Part shown: piece by piece, positions 1 through 6,724 of the stretch | Layout: every line of letters starts with the position of its first letter | Numbering within the stretch: the stretch's first letter is position 1 | Assembly: GCA_021793935.1 (NCBI GenBank) | Contig: JAJYRV010000045.1 | Span: 1-10,333 of the forward strand | Reading direction: 5' to 3' | Source of the DNA: Actinomycetes bacterium | Lineage (GTDB): Bacteria; Actinomycetota; Actinomycetes; Actinomycetales; Beutenbergiaceae | DNA: 10,333 nt | Translations under genes and position numbers: made by a program | Notes under the pieces: model-generated | Told to the model about the DNA's origin: nothing | Seen by the model: the letters and a program-made list of their open reading frames with translations, nothing else | The model's database searches: none

Positions 1-103
1 CGATCTTCGCTCCCGGATAGAACGACATCGACACGTCATCGAGGATGACCTTGTCACCGTGCGCCTTGCGCGCCTTGACCATCGTGTAGATGAACTCGGC
101 CAC
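1..103 (-). CDS. ettA: Energy-dependent translational throttle protein EttA (N-terminal part only)
   Basis: The gene runs off the left edge; only about 34 codons are present. The visible protein begins (V/M)AEFIYTMVKARKAHGDKV and continues ILDDVSMSFYPGAKI, which matches the start of EttA, an ABC-F ATPase that binds the ribosomal E site and gates entry into elongation according to the ATP/ADP level. The segment seen lies just before the first Walker A motif. The GTG start at 103-101 is supported by a purine-rich GAAGGAGA ribosome-binding site about 5 nt upstream. It is the last gene of the minus-strand series after ssb, separated by about 140 nt that may hold its own promoter. Identification rests on a short but characteristic N-terminus; another ABC-F protein is possible but less likely. 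Confidence 0.9.
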   Translation of the reverse strand, partial: MAEFIYTMVKARKAHGDKVILDDVSMSFYPGAKI

Positions 104-144
104 GACTCTCCTTCGTTCGCCAGATTGTTGCGTACCAACCCCCT

Positions 145-174
145 AGCCTAGAGTCTTTTCCGCGTGAGTGTCGC
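145..174 (-). promoter_or_regulatory. Possible promoter of ettA
   Basis: On the minus strand, GCGACA (174-169) and TAGGCT (150-145) are separated by 18 nt and lie about 42 nt before the GTG start of ettA. They resemble the -35 (GACA core) and -10 (TAnnnT) elements of a housekeeping sigma promoter. This is a weak match found by eye. Transcription could instead read through from ssb. Confidence 0.3.
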
Positions 175-243
175 GCCCGGACGGCGAGAGGCGGGGAATA
201 TCACTGCGAGCGCAACGCCGGGAAACCGGCCTCCCCGCCGGGA

Positions 244-780
244 TTAGAACGGCGCCGAAGCGGGAGCCCCGCCCTCCGCGGGCGCGGACCCCTCCTCGGG
301 CCCAGCCGCCGCTGCCTCACCAGCGGGATACGACAGGGAGCCGTACCCGTTCCTCCCATCGTCAGCGGACGGCGCGGCGGGGGGTTCGGAACGCGAGTTG
401 CCTGTGGGGGCCGCATCGTCGTCGTCAGAACGTACGCTCACCGCCATTGCCCGGGTGCGCCGAAGATCGAAGCCGACGCTGCTGGCGTGCACGACGGCGG
501 TCTTGAACGTGGCGCCCTCGTCGTTCGTGTACTCCTCCATCCGGTACGTGCCGGTGACGAGGAGGGAATCGCCCTTGCGGATGGAGGCGGCCATGTTCTC
601 AGCGAGCCTCCCCCACGCTTTCACCTGGACCCATTGGGTCTCGCCGTCCGTCCATTCGCCCTCCTGGCGGATTCGGTAGGTGGAGGCGACGTTCACCCGC
701 GCGAACGGGCGGGTGCCGTTATCCCACAACTGCGGTTTGTCCCCAGCGTTGCCCTGGAAAGTCATCTGAATGCCGTTCAT
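244..780 (-). CDS. ssb: Single-stranded DNA-binding protein, SsbB-like paralogue
   Basis: A 178-residue protein. Residues 1-110 form an Ssb-type OB fold: the block from about 50 to 80 (WVQVKAWGRLAEN, then GDSLLVTGTYRMEEY) and the following strand ending VVHASSVGFDL are typical of bacterial Ssb. Residues 115-178 are a low-complexity tail rich in Ala, Pro, Gly and Glu. The last residues are GAPASAPF. The terminal Pro-Phe is kept, but the cluster of Asp that normally precedes it and recruits replication partners is absent. The start at 780 is chosen because AAAGGG lies about 5 nt upstream and the OB fold begins at once; the open frame further upstream overlaps the GTPase gene and is not coding. 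Downstream of the two GTPase genes and upstream of ettA. The tail suggests a second, specialised Ssb rather than the replicative one, by inference from actinobacterial SsbB. Confidence 0.9.
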   Translation of the reverse strand: MNGIQMTFQGNAGDKPQLWDNGTRPFARVNVASTYRIRQEGEWTDGETQWVQVKAWGRLAENMAASIRKGDSLLVTGTYRMEEYTNDEGATFKTAVVHASSVGFDLRRTRAMAVSVRSDDDDAAPTGNSRSEPPAAPSADDGRNGYGSLSYPAGEAAAAGPEEGSAPAEGGAPASAPF

Positions 781-861
781 GATCGTCCCTTTGCGAAGTC
801 GATATCGGAGCATCGATCGTCGCAGAGGTAGGCGCTGGAGGCGCAGCCGGGTGCCCAGGGT

Positions 862-889
862 TGTGGATGAGCCGCGGGAGTGTGGAAAA
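862..889 (-). promoter_or_regulatory. Pair of DnaA-box-like sequences in the ssb leader
   Basis: In the 116-nt gap between the second GTPase gene and ssb, the minus strand reads TTTTCCACA (889-881) and TCATCCACA (870-862). Each is one mismatch from the DnaA box TTATCCACA. They have the same orientation and are spaced 19 nt start to start. Two similar nonamers in a short gap upstream of a DNA-binding gene could bind DnaA. This rests on sequence similarity only; in GC-rich DNA single near-matches do occur by chance. Confidence 0.3.
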
Positions 890-896
890 GCCGGCG

Positions 897-2333
897 TTAC
901 CGCCCGGTGGCGGCAAGCACCGCCTCGTGTTCGGCGAGTTCTTCCCGGGCGGGCTCCTCCAGGTCGTTGTGCACCACTCGGGCGAGCGCCATCGCAACGG
1001 AATTGAGGTAGTTCTGGCTCCGCTCGCGGGCGGTCCTCAACCGCATCGAGCGCGCGACGATCACGACGATCGCGCCCACCACGGCAAGGCTTCCGCCGGC
1101 GATGAGGAGAGGCACATTGGCGCTGAGAATCGCCCCGAGGCCGGCGACGAGGATCCCGAGGACGACGAACGCGAGGCCGAGGAAACGGGTGAGTTTCGCG
1201 CGCGCGTCCACGGGTGAGGGGAGTTTCACGTTCTCCAGCGCGGCGATGACGTGGCCATAGAAGGGCTCGCGGGCGACGACGGAGCGCACGAGGCTCTCCT
1301 TCCACAGTGCCGGCATCGAACCGGCCACCTGGTCGAGCCAGGATTCCCGGATCGATTCAATGCGGGAACCGGCGGGGGGCTGCACCTTGGTCAGCGCTGC
1401 GCCCCCGGCGCCGGCCACGGCGACCCGGATCGATTCCCCGATCGCGGGAATACCCGCGGCGTTCGCGAGCTCGGCGGTCACATGGGCGGTCTTCGGCAAC
1501 CCGGGAGTCTCCCGGGCGAGTGCCTCCTTGAGCCGCCGCGAGATCGCGCGCAGTTCGTCGCGGGCGGTGCGGGCGGCGATCGACTCCGCCGAGATCATCT
1601 CGGCGATGTGCTGGCGCACGATCCCAAGACCGTGCCCCGTCTTCGCCGATGCGAGGATCACCGGCACGTCGCCGAGGTTGTCCTCCACCAGTAGCCGCTG
1701 GACGTCGCTGCGAATCTGGTCGAGCCCCGAGTCGGGGACGGTATCGACCTGGTTGACGACGACGAGCATCGCCTCGTGCCGGTCGGTGAGTTCTTGCAGG
1801 TACTTCTCGTGCAGGACGTTATCCGCGTACTTCTGCGGGTCGACGATCCAGATGAGCAGGTCAATCATCGGCAGCAGCCGATCGACGAGCGCCGCGTTCT
1901 CCGGGTTGATCGAATCGTGGTCGGGCAGGTCGAGGAGCACGAGCCCGCTGAATTCCGCCTCGTCATCACCGGTGAGCGCCGACTCGCGGGAGATGCGCCG
2001 TTCGGGGTGTACGCCGAGGAAGTCGAGCAGCGGGTCGGCGTTCGTGTGCCACGTGCACGCCGAGGCCTGGGAGGTGGTCGGCCGGATCACTCCGACGTCA
2101 GCGAAGTTCAGCCGGGTGAGCGCGTTGAACATGCTCGACTTGCCCGAGCCCGTGCCGCCCACGAGCGCGACGACGGTGTGGTGCACGCCCAGTTCCAGCC
2201 GGCGGACGACTTGGTTGAGGTCGGCCTCACCGCGTTCGGCGATTTCGGCGGGGATCCGCTCCCCCGCCCGCGTGATCGCCTCGCGCAGTGTGGTGACCTG
2301 CTCGCTTAATTCGCTGCCTATCTCGGTGCTCAC
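897..2333 (-). CDS. Dynamin-like membrane-associated GTPase (second of the pair)
   Basis: A 478-residue GTPase of the dynamin/YfjP-like group. G1 is GGTGSGKSS (59-67), a likely G2 Thr lies in RPTTSQ (84-89), G3 is DLPD (135-138), G4 is NQVD (194-197) and a G5-like SAK is at 229-231. A helical middle region follows. Two hydrophobic segments (about 384-403 and 407-427) form a probable membrane hairpin, followed by a basic, helical tail. This layout suits a bacterial dynamin that anchors in the cytoplasmic membrane. G3 has Asp where most GTPases have Gly. The GTG start at 2333 overlaps the stop of the upstream GTPase gene as GTGA, with AAAGGG about 5 nt ahead, so translation is probably coupled. 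DynB or DynA of Streptomyces, which act in sporulation septation, are likely relatives. Automatic pipelines often call such proteins ABC transporters because of the P-loop. Confidence 0.85.
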   Translation of the reverse strand: MSTEIGSELSEQVTTLREAITRAGERIPAEIAERGEADLNQVVRRLELGVHHTVVALVGGTGSGKSSMFNALTRLNFADVGVIRPTTSQASACTWHTNADPLLDFLGVHPERRISRESALTGDDEAEFSGLVLLDLPDHDSINPENAALVDRLLPMIDLLIWIVDPQKYADNVLHEKYLQELTDRHEAMLVVVNQVDTVPDSGLDQIRSDVQRLLVEDNLGDVPVILASAKTGHGLGIVRQHIAEMISAESIAARTARDELRAISRRLKEALARETPGLPKTAHVTAELANAAGIPAIGESIRVAVAGAGGAALTKVQPPAGSRIESIRESWLDQVAGSMPALWKESLVRSVVAREPFYGHVIAALENVKLPSPVDARAKLTRFLGLAFVVLGILVAGLGAILSANVPLLIAGGSLAVVGAIVVIVARSMRLRTARERSQNYLNSVAMALARVVHNDLEEPAREELAEHEAVLAATGR

Positions 2334-3919
2334 TCAAACCCTTTCAACTCACTGGCTCGCAATCGTAGTGAGGTTGGCGCGGTGGGTGGATCAATATCGA
2401 GATTATCTAAGGCGTCCTGGTATTCCTCCGCCTCCGCCCGCACGGCTGCCGAGGCCCACTCGGCGAGGTCGGCTTGGAGGGAGTCGACGACGTCGGTGCC
2501 CGCCTCCCCGAGGATTCTCGCCACCGCGCGGCGCGGGCCGTCCAGGCCGACGGCGGCGACGCCGATGAGGTCGGGGATCGCGGCGGTCGGCAGGTCCGGG
2601 TGGGTCGAGGTGAGGGAAGCGGCCGTTTCTTTCACCTGTGCGTTCCACTCGCTGAGCAGGTTCCGCATCCGGGCCTCGCGGAGCCGGTGGGTCTGGCGGA
2701 CCTCGTACATCACCTGTTTGCCCGCCTCGGTGGCGTCGAGCCCGTCGCGGATCGCGCGTTCCCCCCGGGCGGCGGCGTCGGCGATGAGCGCGGCGGCGGC
2801 GTCGTTGCACGCGCGGCGAAGGTTGGACAGGGCCATCCCTCGGGCCTCGGCGCTGCGGCGCGCGCGCCACCGATCCAGCACGCCCCGGGAGGGGTTGGCG
2901 AGCGCGGCGAGCGGGCCGCCGGAGGTTGCCCCGGCGAGCCACGTCGTCGTCGGACCGCCGTAGCCGATCGCCCCTTCAGCGACGTCTTCGCTCACTTGGT
3001 TCGCGGCCGCCGTGGGAGCCGCGCCGATCTGGTTGTTCAACGTGAGTTTGGTGCGCCGCTGGGTTTCTAACGCGGCGACGGTCTCGAGCACGTCGTGGCG
3101 CAGGGCCGGCCACGCGCCGCGCACGGTGCGGGCGATGACGGAACGGGACTGCGCGCTCTTGCCGATCACGGCGAGCCACGCGGCGAACTCGGCGACGAGT
3201 TTGGCATCGAGCACGCCTTCGTGGGGGCCGACGTCCGGGATCACGAAGTACGGCACGGAGCCGAAGCCGTGGTCGTTCATGCGGGTGAACAGGTCGGCGC
3301 GGATCTGGGCGAGGGAGTCGGGATTGACCCGGTTGAGGGCGACGGCGAGGGAGACTCCCCGGTCGTCGGCTTCCTGCAGGCGGGCCCAGGGGACGGCGTC
3401 CCCATAGCGCGTGCCGGAGGTGACGAACACCCACAGGTCGGCGAGTTCGATGAGTTTATCGGCGATCGAACGGTTCGCCTCGTAGACCGAGTCGAGGTCG
3501 GGCGCGTCGAGCACCGCGACGCCGCGAGCGACGTTCTCGTGCTCCTCGAGCCGGGCGAGTTCCAGCACGGGGTGCTGCTCGAGCAGTTCGGCGTCCTTCG
3601 GGTGGGTGATGAGCACCGGCTCCCGGGTCGTGGGTCGCAGCACACCCGCCGTCGAGACTTCTTCCCCGACGACGGAGTTCACGAGCGTAGATTTGCCTGC
3701 GCCGGTGGACCCGCCGACGACGACGAGGAGCGGCGCCGAGACCTGGCGCAGACGTGGGAGCAGGTGGTTGCGCAGTTGGGCAGCGACCCGGTCGCGCCGT
3801 TCACGCGCCTCATGAGCATCCGGGGTGTTGAGGGTGAACTTCGCAGACTCGATCCCTTCCAGGAGGTGTTCGATCACCTCAACCATGGGAAGGCGCGGGC
3901 CGGTTTCGTTTGTGCTCAC
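2330..3919 (-). CDS. Dynamin-like GTPase (first of the pair)
   Basis: A 529-residue P-loop GTPase. G1 is GGSTGAGKST (69-78), a likely G2 Thr lies in LRPTTRE (94-100), G3 is DAPD (138-141) and the G4 position reads NRVN (196-199), lacking the usual Asp that gives guanine specificity. The rest is largely helical (about 260-510), rich in Ala, Arg and Glu. No convincing transmembrane segment is seen, so this partner may be soluble and recruited by the membrane-bound second GTPase. Its stop overlaps the next start by 4 nt. The start chosen is GTG at 3919 (protein MSTNETGPRL); it lacks a clear Shine-Dalgarno, and an ATG at codon 12 is an alternative. Paired, unequal GTPases that work as hetero-complexes are known among bacterial dynamins. 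A role in membrane remodelling or division is inferred. Confidence 0.8.
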   Translation of the reverse strand: MSTNETGPRLPMVEVIEHLLEGIESAKFTLNTPDAHEARERRDRVAAQLRNHLLPRLRQVSAPLLVVVGGSTGAGKSTLVNSVVGEEVSTAGVLRPTTREPVLITHPKDAELLEQHPVLELARLEEHENVARGVAVLDAPDLDSVYEANRSIADKLIELADLWVFVTSGTRYGDAVPWARLQEADDRGVSLAVALNRVNPDSLAQIRADLFTRMNDHGFGSVPYFVIPDVGPHEGVLDAKLVAEFAAWLAVIGKSAQSRSVIARTVRGAWPALRHDVLETVAALETQRRTKLTLNNQIGAAPTAAANQVSEDVAEGAIGYGGPTTTWLAGATSGGPLAALANPSRGVLDRWRARRSAEARGMALSNLRRACNDAAAALIADAAARGERAIRDGLDATEAGKQVMYEVRQTHRLREARMRNLLSEWNAQVKETAASLTSTHPDLPTAAIPDLIGVAAVGLDGPRRAVARILGEAGTDVVDSLQADLAEWASAAVRAEAEEYQDALDNLDIDPPTAPTSLRLRASELKGFE

Positions 3920-3931
3920 AGGATAACTGTG
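3917..3931. repeat. Short inverted repeat over the GTPase start codon
   Basis: CACAG-GATAA-CTGTG, with 5-nt arms and a 5-nt centre, covers the GTG start of the first GTPase gene. It could be an operator or an mRNA hairpin that hides the start, but arms this short are common by chance. Confidence 0.2.
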
Positions 3932-4062
3932 CCTGGTTTCACGCGCCTATCCAACTCGAAGCGCCGCATCGGCGTGTATTTACGCTGCTGGCGCAGGGAA
4001 AACGCAGCGGCTGTGGCCGAGGACGCAATCGCGCGGGGCTGCATCGGACGAGGTCGTGGCGC

Positions 4063-4068
4063 TATGCT
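4063..4068 (+). promoter_or_regulatory. Possible -10 element of the tRNA-Arg promoter
   Basis: TATGCT lies 33 nt before the first base of the tRNA, a typical distance for a short tRNA leader. No good -35 hexamer is seen 16-18 nt upstream, so support is modest. Confidence 0.3.
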
Positions 4069-4101
4069 CTGATGCGGGCGTGGGAACTGTGCCGCGCCCC
4101 T

Positions 4102-4174
<73 letters not shown>

Positions 4175-4268
4175 CCCTGTCTACCAATTGTCGTGCAGAA
4201 TACCTTCAGCGCGTTCGAGTCGGTCGCGAGCCTCATTACAGGCAGATCCTCGCGGGGGCGCGGCCTCG

Positions 4269-5546
4269 CTATTGCAGATTGCGATAGTGGCGGTTTCGGA
4301 TGCTGAGGAGAAGGGCACCGCCTCCTGCGGCAATGAGCGATGCCGCGAGGATTGCCACCTTGGCATGGTCATGTAGCGTGCTTCCTGGCTCGAATGAGAG
4401 TTCGGCGATAAGTAGCGAAACGGTGAACCCGATGCCCGCCAATAGGCTGATGCCTGCAAGGTCTGCCCATTTGAGTGCAGGGTCGACTCGGATCCGAGCG
4501 ATAGCCGTAAACGCCCACGTCGTAGCGAGGATCCCGATCGGTTTTCCTAGCACGAGAGCAGCGATAATCGCGATCGTAAGCGGATCCCGCACCGCAGTGG
4601 TCAGCCCATTGATCCCCCCGAGGGAAACGCCTGCGGAAAAGAACGCGAAGACGGGCACAGCGAGCCCCGCGGAGAGTGGTTGGAAACGGTGCTCGAACAG
4701 TTCTGTGAGGCCGGGGCCGGCGTCGTCGGCGCGTTGGGATTTGGGCCCCAGCACGGGAATCGTGAAGCCTAGCAGTACTCCTGCGATCGTGGCGTGAATT
4801 CCGGAGGCGTGCATCAGCGCCCATGCGACTGCGCCTAGTGGTAACAAGATCAGCCAGGCCGCGCTGGCGCGGGATTTGAAGAACCGCCGGTAAAACTGGG
4901 TGATGAGCCCGTAGAGCACGATCGTTGCAAACGCGAGGAGTAAAGGGGTGCTCTCGATGCTCTCAGTGTAAAAAATTGCGATGATTCCGATCGCAATCAA
5001 ATCGTCGATCACGGCAAGGGTCAGTAAGAAGATGCGCAGGGGCCCGGGTAGGTGTGAGCCGATGAGGGCGAGCACCGCGACGGCAAACGCAATATCTGTC
5101 GCAGTTGGAATCGCCCAACCGTCACGTAGTTCGTCAACGTTTCCGGCAATGGCGAGATAGATCAGTGCGGGGACGGCAACTCCCCCGACTGCGGCGGCAA
5201 TGGGCAGGATTGCCGTACGTACCTGACGTAGATCGCCGGTGACAAATTCTCGTTTGAGTTCCAAGCCAACGAGGAAAAAGAAAATCGCCAGCAATCCATC
5301 CGACGCCCAGCCCCCGAGGCTAAGTTCCAGCGCGCCGTAACCGACGCGGAGATCGCGCAGGGCGAAATAGCTATCAGACCAAGGAGAATTCGCCCACACG
5401 ACTGCTAACGCGGCCATTGCAACTAATAGGAGGCCGCCCACCGATTCTTTTCGGAGGATTGACGCGATTTTCGACCCTTGACGTTCCTTCCCGCTGTCGA
5501 GGAATATCGACTCGCGATGAGGGGGTGGTGGCGTAGGGGCAGACAT
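4269..5546 (-). CDS. nhaA: Na+/H+ antiporter NhaA
   Basis: A 425-residue integral membrane antiporter that exports Na+ (or Li+) in exchange for H+ and helps control pH and salt. About 11-12 hydrophobic helices are visible. Signature residues are kept: Asp151 in TATDIAFAV (equivalent to E. coli D133), the Asp181-Asp182 pair in [11 protein letters not shown] (D163/D164, the ion site) and Lys335 in LVLGKPIGI (K300). Length is slightly above the E. coli protein (388) owing to a Pro-rich N-terminal extension of about 30 residues. The ATG at 5546 is preferred over an in-frame start about 33 codons upstream because GGAGGAAG lies about 6 nt before it. The gene is less GC-rich than its neighbours: by hand count 29 of 60 bases at 4921-4980 are G or C, against 43 of 60 at 2461-2520. 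This may reflect transfer. Confidence 0.95.
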   Translation of the reverse strand: MSAPTPPPPHRESIFLDSGKERQGSKIASILRKESVGGLLLVAMAALAVVWANSPWSDSYFALRDLRVGYGALELSLGGWASDGLLAIFFFLVGLELKREFVTGDLRQVRTAILPIAAAVGGVAVPALIYLAIAGNVDELRDGWAIPTATDIAFAVAVLALIGSHLPGPLRIFLLTLAVIDDLIAIGIIAIFYTESIESTPLLLAFATIVLYGLITQFYRRFFKSRASAAWLILLPLGAVAWALMHASGIHATIAGVLLGFTIPVLGPKSQRADDAGPGLTELFEHRFQPLSAGLAVPVFAFFSAGVSLGGINGLTTAVRDPLTIAIIAALVLGKPIGILATTWAFTAIARIRVDPALKWADLAGISLLAGIGFTVSLLIAELSFEPGSTLHDHAKVAILAASLIAAGGGALLLSIRNRHYRNLQ

Positions 5547-5714
5547 GAACTTCCTCCGGGCTTGGTCGCTGACATCATCACTGTCGACCAGCCTTCCCGA
5601 CGCACCAGCGTTAACTCTAACACCACAGCCAACACTGGGCGCCAAGTACCCCGCATCGTCGTGGTGATGCTCGTTGGCGACACCTACTCCGACAGGGGCG
5701 CTGCGATCATGCAG
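5547..5714. other. Divergent intergenic region between nhaA and the thiamin operon
   Basis: About 170 nt with no believable gene. It must hold the promoter of nhaA (minus) and upstream sequence of the riboswitch transcript (plus). I found no convincing -35/-10 pair for nhaA by eye, and I could not recognise a known cation-sensing riboswitch. Confidence 0.4.
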
Positions 5715-5720
5715 TACACT
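5715..5720 (+). promoter_or_regulatory. Possible -10 element of the TPP-riboswitch transcript
   Basis: TACACT (TAnnnT) ends 5 nt before the 5' edge of the TPP aptamer, so a start near 5727 would place the aptamer at the very beginning of the mRNA. The -35 region (around 5691-5697, GACAGGG) is a poor match. Confidence 0.35.
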
Positions 5721-5725
5721 CGAAA

Positions 5726-5799
5726 GCGACCGGGGTGCCCGTGACGGGCTGAGAATACACCCGAGAACCTGATCGAGTTAGGACTCGCGGAGGGATGTC
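5726..5799 (+). ncRNA. TPP riboswitch (THI element)
   Basis: All conserved blocks of the thiamin pyrophosphate aptamer are present in order: CGGGGTGCCC (5731-5740), GGGCTGAGAAT (5746-5756), ACCCG (5759-5763), GAACCTGAT (5765-5773) and GGAGGGA (5789-5795). Stems pair as expected: CGGG 5731-5734 with CCCG 5760-5763, a short GCCCG/CGGGC hairpin, CGAGT/ACTCG around TAGG (5774-5787), and a closing GAC 5728-5730 with GTC 5797-5799. TPP binding would lower expression of the downstream thiD and tenA genes. No clear intrinsic terminator follows, so control is more likely at translation. The aptamer looks undamaged although the genes it controls are broken. Confidence 0.95.
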
Positions 5800-5803
5800 A
5801 ATC

Positions 5804-5953
5804 ATGGAACACGCAGCTATCGCACCGTCTTGCCCGCTGCGCTGTCTGGTTCCCGGTCTCGATTCGACCGAGAAATGGAGTCAGACACGTGTTACTGAAC
5901 GTGGTCACGATCGCCGGGACCGACCCCACGGGAGCGGCTGGTACTCAGGCTGA
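5804..5953 (+). other. Leader of the thiamin operon with a doubtful 49-codon frame
   Basis: The 89 nt between the riboswitch and thiD contain an ATG at 5804 about 8 nt after the GGAGGGA of the aptamer, opening a 49-codon frame that ends at 5953, inside thiD and in a different frame. Its product is rich in Arg and resembles nothing I know. It may be a riboswitch-controlled leader peptide, a remnant of an earlier thi gene, or chance. Confidence 0.2.
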
Positions 5954-6696
5954 TCTCAAAACGTTTTCAGCACCTGGCGCATATGGAATGAGCGTCATCA
6001 CCGCCGTCGTTGCTCAGAAAACTCAAGGCGTCCGCAGTTTTATTGCCATCGAACCCGATTTCATGACCGATCAGATCGCCGCGGTGTTCGACGCCGTCAG
6101 AATCGGGATGGTCGCCAATGCCCAGATCGCGCAAGCCATCGCCGCTGCGATGGATCGTTACGCCCATTGCCCATCGTCCTCGCCCCAGTGGTGGTGGCCA
6201 AGAGTGGCGGCCCGCTCCTGGAGACCGACGCCGTCGAGGCAGTACGGACCCTGCTGCTGCCCCAGGCGCACCTCATCATGCCGAATCTCCCCGAGGCGGC
6301 TGTGCTGTTGGGGGAGGATCTCTTCGACGGGGTTGAGCAGATGCACCACAGGCTCGAGCCCCTGCTCGCCCTGGGCTCCACGTGGGTGCTCCTCAAGGGC
6401 GGACATCTCCAAGGCTGCACCAGCCTCGACATCCTCTACGGGGAGACGACGATCGCGCTGCCCGCCGAGCGGGTCAGCAGGAAGAAACGACCACGGTACG
6501 GGGTGCACCCTCGCGGCGGCCATCGCTGCGCTGCTGACAGCACAGCACCGTCACCAGCACCCGCCTGGCAAAGGAGTACCTCACCGAGGCGCTCCGGCGG
6601 GCCGATGATCTCACCGCAGGTTCCGGGCATGGCCCGGCGCACCATTTCCATGCGCTGTGGAGCAATCCGGCGCTACCAAACAACCCGGCCCACTAG
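5889..6696 (+). pseudogene. thiD: Hydroxymethylpyrimidine (phosphate) kinase ThiD, three frameshifts
   Basis: An intact ThiD phosphorylates HMP and HMP-phosphate to HMP-pyrophosphate for thiamin synthesis. Four pieces of one ThiD are found in order. Frame 3 (5889-6169) gives VVTIAGTDPTGAAGTQADLK onward. Frame 2 (6170-6487) gives PIVLAPVVVAKSGGPLL and IMPNLPEAAVLLGE. Frame 3 again gives NDHGTGCTLAAAIAALLTAQ (anion-hole motif GTGCT). Frame 1 (about 6547-6696) gives the ThiD C-terminus, AKEYLTEALRRADDL then HHFHALW. Breaks lie near 6170-6172 (one C apparently lost from a C run), 6485-6487 (an extra A in AAA) and about 6546 (one extra base). Joined, they give about 268 residues, the normal length. 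The GTG start at 5889 has GGAG about 8 nt ahead. It is the first gene after the TPP riboswitch. Sequencing error at the homopolymers is an alternative to real decay. Confidence 0.88.
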
Positions 6697-6724
6697 GGCA
6701 ACCCCAAAGAAACGGAATGATTTC

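Noticed and set aside
244..1305. Extension of ssb upstream to about 1305
   Set aside because: It overlaps the end of the second GTPase gene, has no Ssb homology before 780, and a ribosome-binding site and OB fold begin at 780.
1360..2568. Long plus-strand open frame over the GTPase genes
   Set aside because: It lies antisense to two well-supported GTPases, is Arg/Ser-rich and has no family motifs; such frames are common in GC-rich DNA.
3095..4072. Plus-strand open frame of 325 codons over the first GTPase gene
   Set aside because: Antisense shadow of the GTPase with a low-complexity Gly/Asp/Val-rich product and no motif.
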